From Diaporthe sp. PMI_573 (Eukaryota; Ascomycota; Sordariomycetes; Diaporthales; Diaporthaceae): a stretch of DNA of 64,000 nucleotides. Position 1 is the stretch's first letter, and every line of letters starts with the position of its first letter. The position numbers and the translations under genes are program-made. Under the pieces are notes generated by a model that was not told where the DNA came from, made no database searches, and saw only the letters and a list, made by a program, of their open reading frames with translations. This document shows positions 19,613 through 30,879 of this stretch, in pieces. The stretch lies in assembly GCA_021399435.1 (NCBI GenBank), contig JAJTUP010000088.1, positions 124,001-188,000 of the forward strand. The letters run 5' to 3'.

Positions 19613-21607
19613 CAGTCCTGGGGCGAAATTGCCTTTTGACAGTAGCGGGCAGGCCTTACCCTATACCAGCAATAGGGATACTGGGCACTTTATTGGCTAG
19701 CATTCACCTCAACACACGTCTTTATTGACAATCAGACCTAACACGCGACCACGCGTTTCTTCCACGCGTCAGGGGAGGTATAAGAGGTACGATTGGTACG
19801 GACCATGTTGGGCCGGGCCTACCGGTGGTTGCCTGCCGACATTGGCCATGGTCCATTGTCACCTCTGCCCATTTTCTTTATCACTGTCGAGCCTACTGTA
19901 CTAACCGTACCGCCATGCCTCAACAATGCCTCCCTTTTGGCCAATGGTCGCAAAGAAGAGAGTCAATTTCAGTCGACGCTTCGGAGTTTTCCAGCCGGCA
20001 GTTGAATGACCTAGGCCAGAGCCAAACGCCCAAATGCCAGTCATCTCGACCTCGCACAGCCTCCACAACCTCCTCCACCAAACCCAGAACGTCATGGGTC
20101 TTCTCTCATATGCCAGACGAGGAGATGGAGACGAGATACTACAATCCGCGGACCGGAAAAGAAGAGTGGCGTTGCAAACATTGTGACAGAGCATATGCCT
20201 GTTCTGGGGGTACTGCGGCTCCTGCAAAACATCTTATGGACCCTCCTCCTGACGGCCACGGTCTGCCAAAAGGAGCCCTGCGAACAGCTAAAGTGACAAC
20301 GATACGAACGATCCTCGAACAAGCTCGTGCTGCAGCAGAAGAAAATCCCCGCAAACGCCGTCGGCTCAACGATCAATCCGGAGATTCGATCGACCCTGAC
20401 CAGCTCGAAGTGTTGTACGTGAGGTTTATTACGGCCTGCTCTCTCCCATTTCGGCTTGTAGAATGCCCAGAGTTCCGGGCACTCTTGGCCTACATCAATA
20501 ACGATATCGATACTTGGCTTCCAGATACGCACGAGACCATTAGGAAATGGATCATGCGGCAGTATGAAGACCAGAAGGACAAGGTCAAGCAGCGCATACA
20601 GTCGGCGAAGTCAAGAATTCACATCAGCTGCGACCTTTGGACTTCTCCCAACTCTTTGGCCATCTTGGGCGTAGTCAGCCACTATGTCACGGAAGACGGC
20701 CAGCTGGAACACCATATTTTGGCGTTGAAAGACATCGACAGTGAGCACGACGGTTCTCACCTCGCGGCGGCGATTTTGGAAGTGGTTGACGGATGGGGCT
20801 TTGCTTCAAAACTCGGATATTTCGTGATGGACAATGCTGGCAATAACGACACAATGATGAGATCCCTTTCGCTTGGTCAGTACAACTCACCGTTTCTACT
20901 GACTGGTTCTAACATCCCACAGGCCTCCTTCGCCGATATGACATCCGATACGATCCCAAAGTTCACCGACTCCGCTGCCAAGGTCATATCATCAATCTCG
21001 CCGCTAAAGCCTTCCTCTTCGCTACCGACAATGAGAAGCTCGAACGCGACGATCCAGGTCTGTATAATGTGACACTAAAGCATATTGAAGCGTGGCGGAA
21101 GAAGGGACCTCTTGGCAAGCTTCACAACTTCGTCGTTTACATCCAACGGAATGTTCAGCGCAGCCAAAAGTTTCTTGCTATCAGCCATAACCATAAGCTT
21201 GCGCGAGACAACGACACAAGGTGGAGCCAGCGCTCCTAATAGTCCAAATAGTCCGTCCGGACACCTCAGACTGCCCCTTTAGTCCGTCTGACTTGGTCAG
21301 ACTAAACTAGCAGTCGTCTGACTTTGGTCAGACTGGACTGGCAGTCTGACTGAGATTGTGCAGACCGGACTGGCAGTCTGATTGAGACGTGCAGACTGGA
21401 CTATCGATCCGTCCGTCACCATCAGACTAGACTACAGTGCAAACTGTGGTCTAGACTATTAGTCCAAACATAACACATCACTCGTGGCCTTGCGCTGTAC
21501 CTGCCTCTAAGCTTCCTAAAGCTATCGTCGAATTGTGTTGGAAGAACTTCCCCCTCAACTTCAGGGTCAAGATCAATATTAAAGTTTGAAGTCCTAGACG
21601 GGATCAC

Positions 21608-22465
21608 TTAAAGATATAAAGCCCCAAAGGACCTCTCATTGCGATCATAATAACTGACCCAAAGAATAATTACAGTCAATAACAAGACCAGCCTTTTTTT
21701 ATTTTTATGAAGTGCATTCAGAATCCCTACACGATCCAACAACAGAATCCAACAACAAAACGTCTCCGCGGCCGCCTTCCTTATCACCCTCAGAATCCTG
21801 AGCATCGGAGATTGTACCCGTTGCTGCCGGGTCGATATAGCAACACTAGAGTCGATAATTAGACAATCGAACACCTCCCGAAGCGGAATGCTTACTTCTG
21901 AAGGGACTATTAGGGCGCTCCTGTCCCAGGATCGTAGGCATTCCAAGAGGTTCAAAGTTTCAATATTCATAGATCCTCGCTGGTCAGTTACCGTAAGTTT
22001 GGATTTGGAGAAGAGTCGCTCTGTCTCAGTAGACATAGGCGCAATCGACAGAATGTCGATGGCCATCAAGGATAAGTTAGAGAATCGCCTTCGCTGGGCC
22101 GATTCTAGCCACCATTTCAAAGGATCCGATACCATCAGCACAGGCTCGCGGCAGTACACTTCGTACTCGTCATCATCCATGCTGAAAATCGTAGCCTTCT
22201 GCTCTTTCATCCACATTTTGTACCCATTTGGCCGTCCTGTAGATGGCCCTTGTGCCGATTCGATGGTGGTGCGCACAGAGATTATGTAGCAGACGACTTT
22301 TTCTCTGACCATTCTGGACTCTTGAGAGTGGATGAGTACAAATACCCAGACATGATTTTCGGTAGTCATTCGGGCCAAGCCACAGGGTGCGCAATCAACT
22401 ATCCACTTCCAATCGTTGGACGCGTTGGATCCTGCATCTGTGGCCCAACTCATCTGAGATCTCAC
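21608..22465 (-). pseudogene. C-terminal fragment of hAT transposase inside the nested element
   Basis: An open frame of 285 codons. Residues around 110-180 form a hAT dimerisation domain: DPLKWWLESA, then LSLMAIDILSIAPMSTETER with LFSKSK and a final ECLRSWD. The preceding 100 residues and the hydrophobic tail have no recognisable hAT content, and the zinc finger and catalytic core are absent. It is therefore a remnant rather than a working gene. It lies in the left half of the nested element, with its C-terminus towards the left terminal repeat. Confidence 0.7.
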
Positions 22466-23589
22466 TCCCCGTGCTCAGCAACCAACCGATTTCTCCTTCT
22501 GGGGGCCACCGTGAAACTGTCCGCCTAGCGCCCACAACTTGGGCCCACCTTCGACTTCCCAGTTGGCTCTGCTCACAGCCCGCTGACCAATGACCAGCCG
22601 CTGAGGGCCAACATCCCGTCATGCTTCACGAAAAACCTTGGATCGTCGTTGCACTATTCCACCCGTGCCGGTTTCGCGCTCTTCTCGCGACAGCTTGGTG
22701 TCTGATTAGAATTGATTCTTGAGTTCGTTATTCGGCTTGCGCACGTAAGGTTGACAGGGGCTCGGAAGTTGAGCATCCACGTGAAGGTATGCGGGGGATC
22801 TGCGAAGTCGCTGGCACATGGTCCAGGGGTGTATGTTTGCTTGGGCGCAGGTCCACAAGACCAGCGGACTCCCGTCTTCGTCGATAAAAACGATATGACA
22901 TGTATCTCTTGACTGTAAATCGACGACTCGGGAATATATCTCTAATCATAATGGAATTGATACCAGACGGATACTCTCAGCACAGTAGATTCAGTGACTA
23001 TATCGTATCCAGTATGAAATATGATTCTTACGCAGAGACCAGCCGTGTTTACTAGCATCTCAAGTGATTTGCCGAGGTGCGTTACGCGAGCGAACCTACC
23101 CTACATGCGCCGGATAGGGGATACTTTGCATGCCACCTACCTGTAATGGCGGGGCTGGTATCTCTTAACGCCACCGGGCGGGTTTTCGCCGCTCAGATAA
23201 CATGCACTTCATCATCTCTCACGTTGCAGATATTCTTCCTGGAAATCGGCCAGGTAGCCCATTCAAAGCTATAAAGTAGGTTGCTGTTGAACAGGTCGAA
23301 AATATGTAATTCTGGGATCTTGTTAGGCCGATGGTTTCAGTTGCATGATACTTGGTTTGCCATAGATTAACGCAGTGCTGGGCTGTACCGGCTAACATAT
23401 CTTAGCAGTGCATCGAAATTTTTACCAAACGCGTGTCACGCGTTGGATCGCGTAGTTGTTGAATTGGCACTCTGCAGCAGGCCACAGATTTGGAAAGACG
23501 CTGCCTGAGTCACCCCGAATCTTGGTCAGACTATTAGTCAGACTGTTAGTCTGCGATCCTCGGACTGGACTACTGGTCGGTCTGGTAGA

Positions 23590-23706
23590 AGTCAGACTGA
23601 ACCATCAGTCCAGTCCGAGAGACGTAGACTGGACCGTCAGTCTAGTCCAAGAGACGCGGACTGGACCGTCAGTCCAATCCGAGAGACGCAGACTGGACCA
23701 ATAGTC
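23590..23706. repeat. About four tandem copies of a 31-bp subterminal unit
   Basis: The unit runs approximately agactggaccgtcagtcc followed by agtccgagagacgc, repeated with a few substitutions. It lies next to the right end of the nested hAT element, where transposase-binding repeats occur in this superfamily. Confidence 0.75.
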
Positions 23707-24304
23707 CACGGACTATTGGTCTGGACTGCAGTTTGGACTAATAGTCCAGTTTTTGGTCTGGACTATTAGGAGCGCTGGGTGGAGCTCGTGGTATACCATG
23801 TTGAGAGCGGCCTTGAATCTTAGAGACGCAATTGACGGCTATTTCAACAAATGGATGGAAGCAGATTGCGCTGGAGACGAGCTCTCTTCAGAGGACTGGA
23901 CCATCTTGGAGAAGATCAAGTCCTTCTTAGAGAAGCTGAAGATGACGACTAAGGCTCTCGAGTCATCGTTTGCAACACTCGACAATGTCCTCCTGGCTAT
24001 GGACTTCGTATTGGCACAATTCGAAGCCGGCAAGGAGGCAAATGTCGACGATCCGGTGATGGCACCGATGTATAACTCGGGCTGGGCGAAGATGGACAAG
24101 TATTACCGCCTTACTGATGAATCACCTGCCTACGTTGCAGCTATCGTGCTCCACCCTTCGCATAAATGGCACTACATCCAGGAGAACTGGAAAAAGGAGT
24201 GGGTTGAGTCGTCGAAGGAGTTGCTTGAGACGCTGTGGAACGAATATAAGCCTGTGGAATCACCTCTTCCACTCTGCGAGGTCCCATCGGCGACCAAGGG
24301 CTAG

Positions 24305-24700
24305 CCGGAGAGCTTCCACAGGCAGAACAATCACAACGATCTCGCCGTACAGTAGCACAACCAGCCAGAATACAGGAGTGTGAGCTTGGCTCGCCTGAGC
24401 CGGAGCCTCGCGCGGCCAAGCCACCGGACCGGAGCATCCTTGTCGACTTACCCAACCACGAGCGCCGAGATCTCTGTGACGATAACTTACGTGGTATTAA
24501 CGCAAGCCTCCTCTGCGCTATCTACAAGCTCGAGAAGTACGTTAAGAAGTTGGAGGACTCGCCGGCTTACTGGGCAGCCATGATCCTTCACCCGGGCCAC
24601 AAGATAAGTGGAAAGCCCTCACTATTGCAAAGAGTTCGTGGGTCAATGCTGATAGTTACATCAGTGGCAAGCGCGATAGCGGAACTCGAGCTAAGGGGAA
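24305..24700 (+). pseudogene. Fragment of another hAT transposase
   Basis: After the stop of the previous gene, broken frames read INASLLCAIYKLEKYVKKLE, then DSPAYWAAMILHPGHK with KWKALTIAKSSWVNAD in a neighbouring frame. The DSPAYWAAMILHPGH signature resembles the segment just before the hAT dimerisation domain, also seen as ESPAYVAAIVLHPSHKW at about 24121. The fragment is frameshifted and ends before about 24700. It looks like a piece of a different copy that became joined here, either by insertion or by filler DNA. Confidence 0.5.
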
Positions 24701-24707
24701 ATGATAA

Positions 24708-25967
24708 GTGTGCTTACGCTTGGTATCCAAAGTCGCGTATGAGAACAACTGGAACCTTGTACACTTCGCCGTCACCATCTTCATCGGTGAAAACATCAGG
24801 CTCCCGCAGCACCCACTCCAGTGCGATTTCCACCAATTCCGCCCAGTGCAAAACAAGTCGCTATTGACGCCATGGTCCGCCCTCAGGATTGCGGACGAAA
24901 TGAGGGCGCACGCACTCTGGACTCGATTTACCACCGTCGTTATGCTCACCGAACAGGTGCGCGCAGCGGGGGACCCGGAGCTGCGGCGGCTGCTGACTCG
25001 GATCCGGCAGGGGCAGCAAGACGAGTCCGACATGGAGCTTCTTAATAGCCGGTGCTTCCAGGAAGGCCGAGCCATACCATGGGGCAGGGGCATCACAGTA
25101 GTTAAACCCCTCAACAGCACCAGATGGTGCCTGAACATGGATGCGGTCTTGGCCTTCCAGAGGCACCACCAGAAGCCAGTCCGGATATTTCTACCCCAGC
25201 ACCGTTGGGGTAAACCCAGTACATTACCGGTAACGGAGGAAGAAGCTACGCTCATGGCCAGCGTCGGAGATGACAGCAAGATCTGTGTGCCGGCCACGTT
25301 CATGTTCGTGCCTGGCATGCCGGTGGTAGTGACGAAGAATATAAACCCAGGCCTCAAGCTCGTGAACGGGGCCAAGTACAAAGCAGTGGAAGTTATACCA
25401 GACTCCAAGAGTTTCCCAGGGTATCAACTGGCCCCGAACATTATCCTCCACTTTGGACCACCTGCCGGCATTATCCTGTTATCCGAGTCCACCAAAAAGT
25501 TCAAGTTTGATGACATGCCACCAGGCACGGTCCTGCTTACTCCAACAAGTGCCCAGATACCCATCGAGAAGAAGAAGAGGGCCAAGAAGAGGCCTTGGCA
25601 GAGGCACGAAGTGAGCCGCCGAGGACTTCCCTGCACTGCCGCGTTCGCATGCACCGATTACAAAATCCAAGGCGAAACCCTCGTCGAGATCGCGCTGGAG
25701 CTGCGAGGAACCGGAACAAAGCTGAATACGACAACTGGACAACTCGAGGCAGGAAAGTGCGATCCGTACAGCCTGTATGTGCAGCTATCGCGGTGCACAT
25801 CGCTTGATGGTATTATGTTGCTGTCAAAGGCACGGGTGCAGGACATAGTCGGGAATAAAATACCACAGGAAATGTTTGATGGCGAGGCTAGGCTGGAACA
25901 GTTGTGCGAGAGGACAGTAAATGAGGCCCGATTATCGTTATTGTCATACCCATCTGCACAATACTAG
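24708..25967 (+). pseudogene. Helitron/PIF1-like helicase, C-terminal half
   Basis: An open frame of 419 codons carrying the later motifs of a Helitron-type SF1B helicase: DFHQFRPVQ (around motif III), ALWTRFTTVVMLTEQVRAAG, a PVRIFLPQHRWG segment, VPATFMFVPGMPVVVTKNIN with GLKLVNGAKY, FACTDYKIQGETL (motif V) and YVQLSRCTSLDGIMLLSKAR (motif VI). The Walker A part, the Rep endonuclease and the zinc-finger N-terminus of a full Helitron protein are missing, so it is a 5'-truncated fragment. Its first 40 residues (KVAYENNWNLVHFAVTIF) do not match the family and may be captured sequence. A convincing Helitron 3' hairpin with a CTRR end was not pinned down downstream. Confidence 0.85.
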
Positions 25968-27469
25968 CAGTAATGTAATTTAGATAATAGGTTTCTTATA
26001 TATAAATGGAAGTAGGTAGAAGGATAGAAACCATCTAGATCCAAATCAACCTAATACATTGCTCCTAACTCAAGCACAAGAGAAATTCTCGTAAATATAA
26101 AGACAAGAGCAATAATGCTCTCACAAACCGAGTTCCCACGTGCACATCACGTGCATTTCACGTGCATTTCACTTAATCTCAGAGAGCGAATGAGAGCAAG
26201 AGAAGAGATTGGCACCTCTGGGGGCATTCGGATGGGGTTAATCCGGACCAACAAGAGGTGCAGTTGCGGTTCCTAATCGGGTAATCGCTTAAAGCGGTAA
26301 TTTTGCAAGGGGGGGGGGGAATTTTGGGGGTGGAATCCCAGAGCTTAAGAAGACCTTTCGTACCGAAAGGCACCATTGGACCAAAATCCTTAACGCAAAT
26401 TACTCCCATACTCTGGACATGGTGAAATCTACTTCCGCAATCTAGTAAGCTGTGAAAGGCGCCCAAAAATAAACTTAAAACCTAGAAACATTCCATTTCT
26501 TACATTCGAGGATGCGGTACACTGCAAGGAAGACTCACTCCCAGGGCTGCACTTTTCGTTGCTCAATGAGATGCATTGCGAATACGTCGTTATTCTTTTC
26601 CACAAGTCCATCCGGACAATTCTTGACGATCGAAACGCACAGATCAATGGCAACATCATGCTTCATGGAACTTTTGCTATAGAGAGGACTGCTTATGTGT
26701 TTGGCAGCGCCGCGTAAGGGATTCCCGAGGTCGAAGTACATGTCGTGCTCATCACGCATGACGATATAGCATAGATGCCCCAAATACGCAGGTAGGAGGA
26801 AATGTGTTCTGAAACAGCATGTAAAAGACCGATACCTCTTGTGAAGTACGGGCCGTTATACACACCATTAGCACCATTCCCCCTCATGGATAGTGTCTGA
26901 TTGAAGATTTGCATACTGGTGACTGCGCGAAAAATGAGCAGGAGGCGGGGCGGGGGCAAAGGTTGGCGAAGGCGGGTAATCATTGAACTATGTGTGGGGT
27001 TTCTCTCTCACGGGTTGGCGTCTGGGCTCAATCAACCAATCAACCAATCAAGCACGCCTACGTTAGAAAACTTAAAAGATGGGAGAGAGTCATAGGCTGC
27101 TAGAAGTGTGCAGTTGCCGGAGCCAATGAAGCCTAGAAAGTTCCGGCATAAGGAGAGACTCATGGTCAACCAATCGTATCACTCAGCGCAGACTCGTTCA
27201 ATTAAGGGAAAGAGCACTGGCTGGCACTATATGAAAGTTATCAGTTCACCCGACGCACAAGCAGCAATCGCCCAACGTCCCAGTCTGCTCACTACAGTCC
27301 TTATATATGACCAGACCTGCACTGATTAACCGAGGATTTAAACACAAGCAGCATCTTCGTGGTCGCGCAAAATAGCGGTGCAAAGCAGAAAGGACGAAAA
27401 GCCCACACATCAAGCATATGTACTGGTCCATATTACTCTGACTCTGCCGATTGTGAGAGTCCAGCCGCA
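25968..27469. other. No confident gene; cacgtgcattt repeats near 26137-26172
   Basis: The stretch after the helicase is AT-rich. Three cacgtgca units in tandem lie at about 26137-26170, and a run of ten G at about 26310. A minus-strand open frame at 26783-26535 (with the coherent stretch NPLRGAAKHISSPLYSKSSM) might be part of a gene but has no start context or recognised domain. A CAATCAACCAATCAACCAATCA stretch lies at about 27030-27050. Confidence 0.35.
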
Positions 27470-28087
27470 ATGGAAGCAGAAACGATCGACCAATTCTCCA
27501 TGGTCCTGACGAAGTCGCAAGCCGAGTCCCTAAAAGAGTTCAATGAATGGGTCCGCCGCTGCGAGACTGACTCTGAGAAATCCTCTCTGTGCAGGCAGAT
27601 GCGCACTCTACTATCAGCACAGCATAACTCAGTGGCGACGTTCATTGCTGTTATCCAGCAGGTGATGCTTACCGTTCGTGTCAGACACAAAGGAAAGAGA
27701 CAGACGCAGGAGAAGGTCGGCGACGACGAAGAATGGCATCGTTTTATCGGCGTTGCAGCTGACGGGAACGAGATTCTTGAGAAATGCCTACCACACCTGA
27801 AGACAGCTAGCCATGTCTGGGGTCGGGACAAAATCCATCATTATCGCTGGCATCACAGAGGTTGGTCCTTCTGCAAGAAGCTTGGCACAGTCGCGAAAAT
27901 GATGACATGGCAGGATTTTGTCATCAAGGCCAATCGGCTTCTGTGGCGAAGGGCAACTGTGGATCGAAAGCATAGAAGACTGCATATGAGGGGCTTTCCA
28001 CATCTTCTTGGCGATAACGAGCGGAATGGTGGGCTCGTTGGAACAGAGGCAGCTCTTGAACTGGCTGAGAAAGCAGAGCCGTCTTGA
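27470..28087 (+). CDS. Hypothetical protein, about 205 aa
   Basis: An intronless open frame from the internal ATG at 27470 (an in-frame ATG at 27359 also exists). No family is recognised. The first half is helical and charged (FSMVLTKSQAESLKEFNEWV, then VATFIAVIQQVMLTVRVRHK). The second half is rich in His, Arg and Trp (DKIHHYRWHHRGWSFCKKLG). No signal peptide or membrane span is evident. Codon use is moderately biased towards C or G in third positions, supporting coding. It lies upstream of and converges on a minus-strand hAT copy. Confidence 0.4.
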   Translation: MEAETIDQFSMVLTKSQAESLKEFNEWVRRCETDSEKSSLCRQMRTLLSAQHNSVATFIAVIQQVMLTVRVRHKGKRQTQEKVGDDEEWHRFIGVAADGNEILEKCLPHLKTASHVWGRDKIHHYRWHHRGWSFCKKLGTVAKMMTWQDFVIKANRLLWRRATVDRKHRRLHMRGFPHLLGDNERNGGLVGTEAALELAEKAEPS

Positions 28088-28200
28088 GTGGTCCCAAATG
28101 TTGTACCACCCATGGGAGCTTTGGCACCTGGGGCTCGTCATGGAGAGGTGGAAATAGGGAGCGGAGCAAACGAGGCTGGGGCAACTAGGGTTCCAGTCGA

Positions 28201-28270
28201 GGTAATTTACCGAATGGTAATTTACCTATCTGACCAAAGTTTTTGACGTCATAAACTTCTAGGTATTTTA
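28201..28270. repeat. ggtaatttacc subterminal repeats of hAT copy 3
   Basis: Two copies of the near-palindrome ggtaatttacc, followed by ttttgacgtcataaac. The same words (ggtaaattacc, tttatgacgtcaa) occur in both ends of the 32286-33835 hAT element, tying the two to one family. Confidence 0.6.
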
Positions 28271-28285
28271 CATGTCAAAAACCTC

Positions 28286-30245
28286 TCATTGGCCGATATC
28301 CATATCATCCCCACTATTTTCCAAATCGGTCTCTTCCCAACCCCAGCCATCGACAACAATAGAGTCTTGGAAGGCGTTTTCTATCTTTACTAGCTGAGCA
28401 ACATTAACTGTCTCCCAGTTTTTGACAACCATCGGTTCTGCCGCATTATCTTTGACCGTCTTGAGCCTCGTGAGCACCCGACTGTTCATATAGATGAAAG
28501 TGACCTTGTCAGTGCCAAGTGGACTAACCCGATTCCGAAGCTTACAATGAAGGTAGTTCGTAGCACTGAAGGAACGCTCTGAAGGAACAGAGTTCGCCAA
28601 GGATCCTAGAACTCTCCTTGCCAATGTAGCCAACTTGACTCCCATAGACCCAAAGTATCCCCACGCGCTTAGGACGTAATAGTGAGAAGGCGTATGAGGA
28701 GTCTTCGGCTGTTCCCGATAGATCCGCGAGGTTGGGCCAAAGAGAGCACCTTCGCGAGCACGGAACCGACAAAACTCCCCAAAGAGCTGTTGGTACTCTT
28801 CGATACTAGTGTTTTCTTCTAGGAAGCGATGTGCTCTCTCCATAGTGTCAAGCCCAAGACCCTCCCCTATTGTTGTCCGTGGGTCCAGGGCAAATGCGAA
28901 GTGGTGAATGTCTGTCGTTTGGCCTTTCATCCTTTGGACTCGCCATTGCCTCAGCTCCGAGTAGTTGATAAGAGGATCTTGGTTAGCCTCTTCAAGGGCA
29001 TCCCATTTGCTCTGGATAGTCAACCAACGGGGAATAACCTCTCCAACGCACGAGTGATCTCGCTCCGAGCAACGTTGTGCGTTTTCGATAGGCCGAAGGA
29101 TCTTAGCCAACATCTCTACCTCATGCCAAAACTCAAAGTTGTTGATGGACGAGAGTATTGCCCTTAGGACTTGTCGATCTTCCTCTTCCTCCTCTTCCCC
29201 TTTGATAGCCTTAGCTTTTAGGGAATTGAGGACCATAGCATCACGTGCATATGCTCGAAGAGCATCTTTATTCGCCAGTGAAGACATAACAGCTCCGAGT
29301 TGTGTTCCCCAACGAGTGATGGCTGGTGTAATGAAAGCCTTCTGTTTACCGTAACGCTCAAGCTGATAAGCACGAAGTCGTGCGAGTTGGAGCTTGGCCT
29401 TTTTAAAGAACGTGATGATTCTCGTAACTTTCTTAAGGACTGAAGCCCATCTCTCCGATTCCACGATGTCTTTCACTAGAAGTTGAAGACCATGGGAATC
29501 ACACAAACTGAAGAAACAATGCCTGAACTCAGGCATATTCTTCATCTCAGCGTGGAGTTTCCGCATTGTCGAGCATGTATCTGTGCAGGTAGCGTTCATG
29601 CGAGAAATCCTGGAAGTCCTCTCCTTCCTTCGTGAATACCTCTTCCAAGAGTGGCTGGATTAGGCGAATGGTATTCAAGGCCGTATGTTCCTCGTTCCGT
29701 GTATTAACAGTCTTCCAATAGAATGTAACCGAGTTGGGAATTGAGATCGAAATGTTGACAATACGGTTGTTGCTTATGTCGTCAGAAGCGTCAAAGATGA
29801 CATTGAGATGATCGGCATCGTCGAGGATCTCCTTAACTTGGACCCGGTAATATTGGTAAACTTCAGGAAGTATTGATGCAATTCGATCACCACTAGGGGG
29901 CTTGTACGCTGGATTGAGCATTTGGATGAACTCAACCATGCCAGCGTCTTCGAAGGTGGTGTATGGCTTGCCAGACTTAAAGATGGCGAGGGCTGCGGCT
30001 CGATCGAGTTGATCTTTAGAGTTTCGATCCATTATGGACAAAGCCGTAGTGATTCGAGGCTGGCGATCAACATGGCCTGCAGCTTGCTGGAAACCAAGAC
30101 ACTCTTTGGCAAGGTGATTCTGTTGCCGTTGGACGTGCTTGGCCATGGTTTTAGAACAGTATTTGCACCGAACGCGAAGTTGAGTGAATTTACTCCCTCC
30201 TGGAGGAATTGGGGCTGCTGCAAAGTGTTCATGAACACCATGGAT
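28286..30245 (-). pseudogene. hAT transposase, frameshifted copy (same family as the 32286 element)
   Basis: The N-terminal part (about 30245 down to 29600) reads RVRCKYCSKTMAKHVQRQQN, a BED-type zinc finger, then SGKPYTTFEDAGMVEFIQML and HLNVIFDASDDISNNRIV, where a catalytic Asp is expected. Near 29598 the frame shifts by one base: the coherent continuation MNATCTDTCSTMRKLHAEMK lies in another phase and runs to 28286 without a stop. It ends with a full dimerisation domain (LARRVLGSLANSVPSERSFS, then NRVSPLGTDKVTFIYMNSRV). A single-base change therefore seems to be the main lesion. Upstream, coding-like sequence runs to about 30245 (IHGVHEHF), matching LHGIDEYF in the related element. Its insertion interrupts a PAN-like relic. 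Confidence 0.8.
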
Positions 30246-30283
30246 GCAAAAGAAGAAGGGGAAATGGGTTTCGTTCGGTACGG

Positions 30284-30310
30284 TGTTAGGGTTACCCTAA
30301 CCCTAACCCA
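30284..30310. repeat. Short telomere-like stretch (TTAGGG/CCCTAA units)
   Basis: gttagggttaccctaacc plus one more CCCTAA-type unit lies at the right edge of the hAT copy. It may be part of the element's own end, since the left edge also has tagggtt. Too short to indicate a telomere. Confidence 0.4.
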
Positions 30311-30879
30311 AGCGCCACGGTCCAGCCCATCACCAGCTCCTCCGCCACCACGGCGCAGGCATGCCAGCAACTATGTGACGCCAATACCGCTTGCCAGAGC
30401 TTCGTCTTCGATCTCCCCCAGGGCGCCTCGCAGCCCGAGTGCCTGCTCTTCAAAGTGCCTGCATCCTAGGTGCCCAGCCAGGGACAGGACCTCAATGTCT
30501 TCGACAGGGCGTGCACCGACGTCCCCACCCAGGCCCCTACCCAGAATAACCCTGGTCAAAAGGACAAGCGCGCCGATGTCTGCGGTGTTTGCCCCCACTG
30601 GGCCGGCAACGAATTAGGTGTCCCCTATTTAGACCGCGACGAATATCGCTTCTTAGAATGCGTGTTTGGCTCTGTGCCAGCAAACTAATGGTTGCAAGTG
30701 GTAAGTTCTCCACCGCAAAGAGGAACCAGTACGGAAATCTGACCTAGTCTTGCAGGACCGATTTCGGCAAACCCTCAGCGAATGCAGCAAATGAGTGTCT
30801 GCTCTTCAATATGGATGCGGCCAGTCTCCCAGCCCCAAGCAATGGCCAGAGGTTTATTGCTTTTGATAGCGGTTGCTAA
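30302..30879 (+). pseudogene. Relic of a PAN/Apple-like cysteine-rich secreted protein
   Basis: Just right of the hAT copy, one frame reads CQQLCDANTACQSFVFDLPQ followed by PECLLFKVPAS, an in-frame TAG at about 30469, and then VPSQGQDLNVFDRACTDVP. After a possible intron (GTAAGT at about 30701, TTGCAG at about 30757) a second, related block reads NAANECLLFNMDAASLPAP. The repeated pattern of a Cys pair followed by SFVFD and ECLLF is that of PAN/Apple domains, which bind carbohydrates or proteins outside the cell. The N-terminus and signal peptide are missing, probably removed by the hAT insertion. The in-frame stop and missing 5' end make it non-functional. The domain call is from pattern, not search. 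Confidence 0.45.

Larger units (their letters stand above)
21228..23777 (-). mobile_element. Nested hAT element, 2550 bp, with 8-bp target duplication
   Basis: The ends are inverted repeats beginning cagcgctcctaatagtcc. Immediately outside are two perfect copies of ggtggagc (21220-21227 and 23778-23785), an 8-bp duplication as made by hAT elements. Both subterminal regions (21240-21475 and 23520-23770) are packed with short copies of cagactggact and its complement. The interior carries only the C-terminal part of a transposase on the minus strand, so the copy is defective and probably moved with help from another element. Confidence 0.92.
19915..24304 (+). pseudogene. hAT transposase split by a nested hAT element
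   Basis: Coding parts are 19915-20875, 20923-21227 and 23786-24304; a 47-bp intron lies at 20876-20922. The protein shows a BED-type zinc finger (WRCKHCDRAYACSGG, then a later His), the segment HISCDLWTSPNSLAILGVVS with a catalytic Asp, FVMDNAGNNDTMMRSLSL with a second Asp, then RLRCQGHIINLAAKAFLF. At codon boundary 21227 the frame is broken by a 2550-bp insertion. It resumes at 23786 with SWYTMLRAALNLRDAIDGYF in phase; only the insertion plus one copy of its 8-bp duplication separates the halves. The gene then stops at 24304 without the hAT dimerisation domain, so it was already truncated or was cut by the debris that follows. It cannot be active as it stands. Confidence 0.85.

Noticed and set aside
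25985..26040. Helitron 3' terminus (ggtttct/agaaacc stem followed by CTAG)
   Set aside because: The loop is 29 nt and the base after CTAG is A rather than the usual T, so I could not accept it as the element end.
30284..30310. Telomere-like TTAGGG units
   Set aside because: Only three units in mixed orientation, at a hAT edge that itself begins tagggtt; not a telomere or clear fusion scar.
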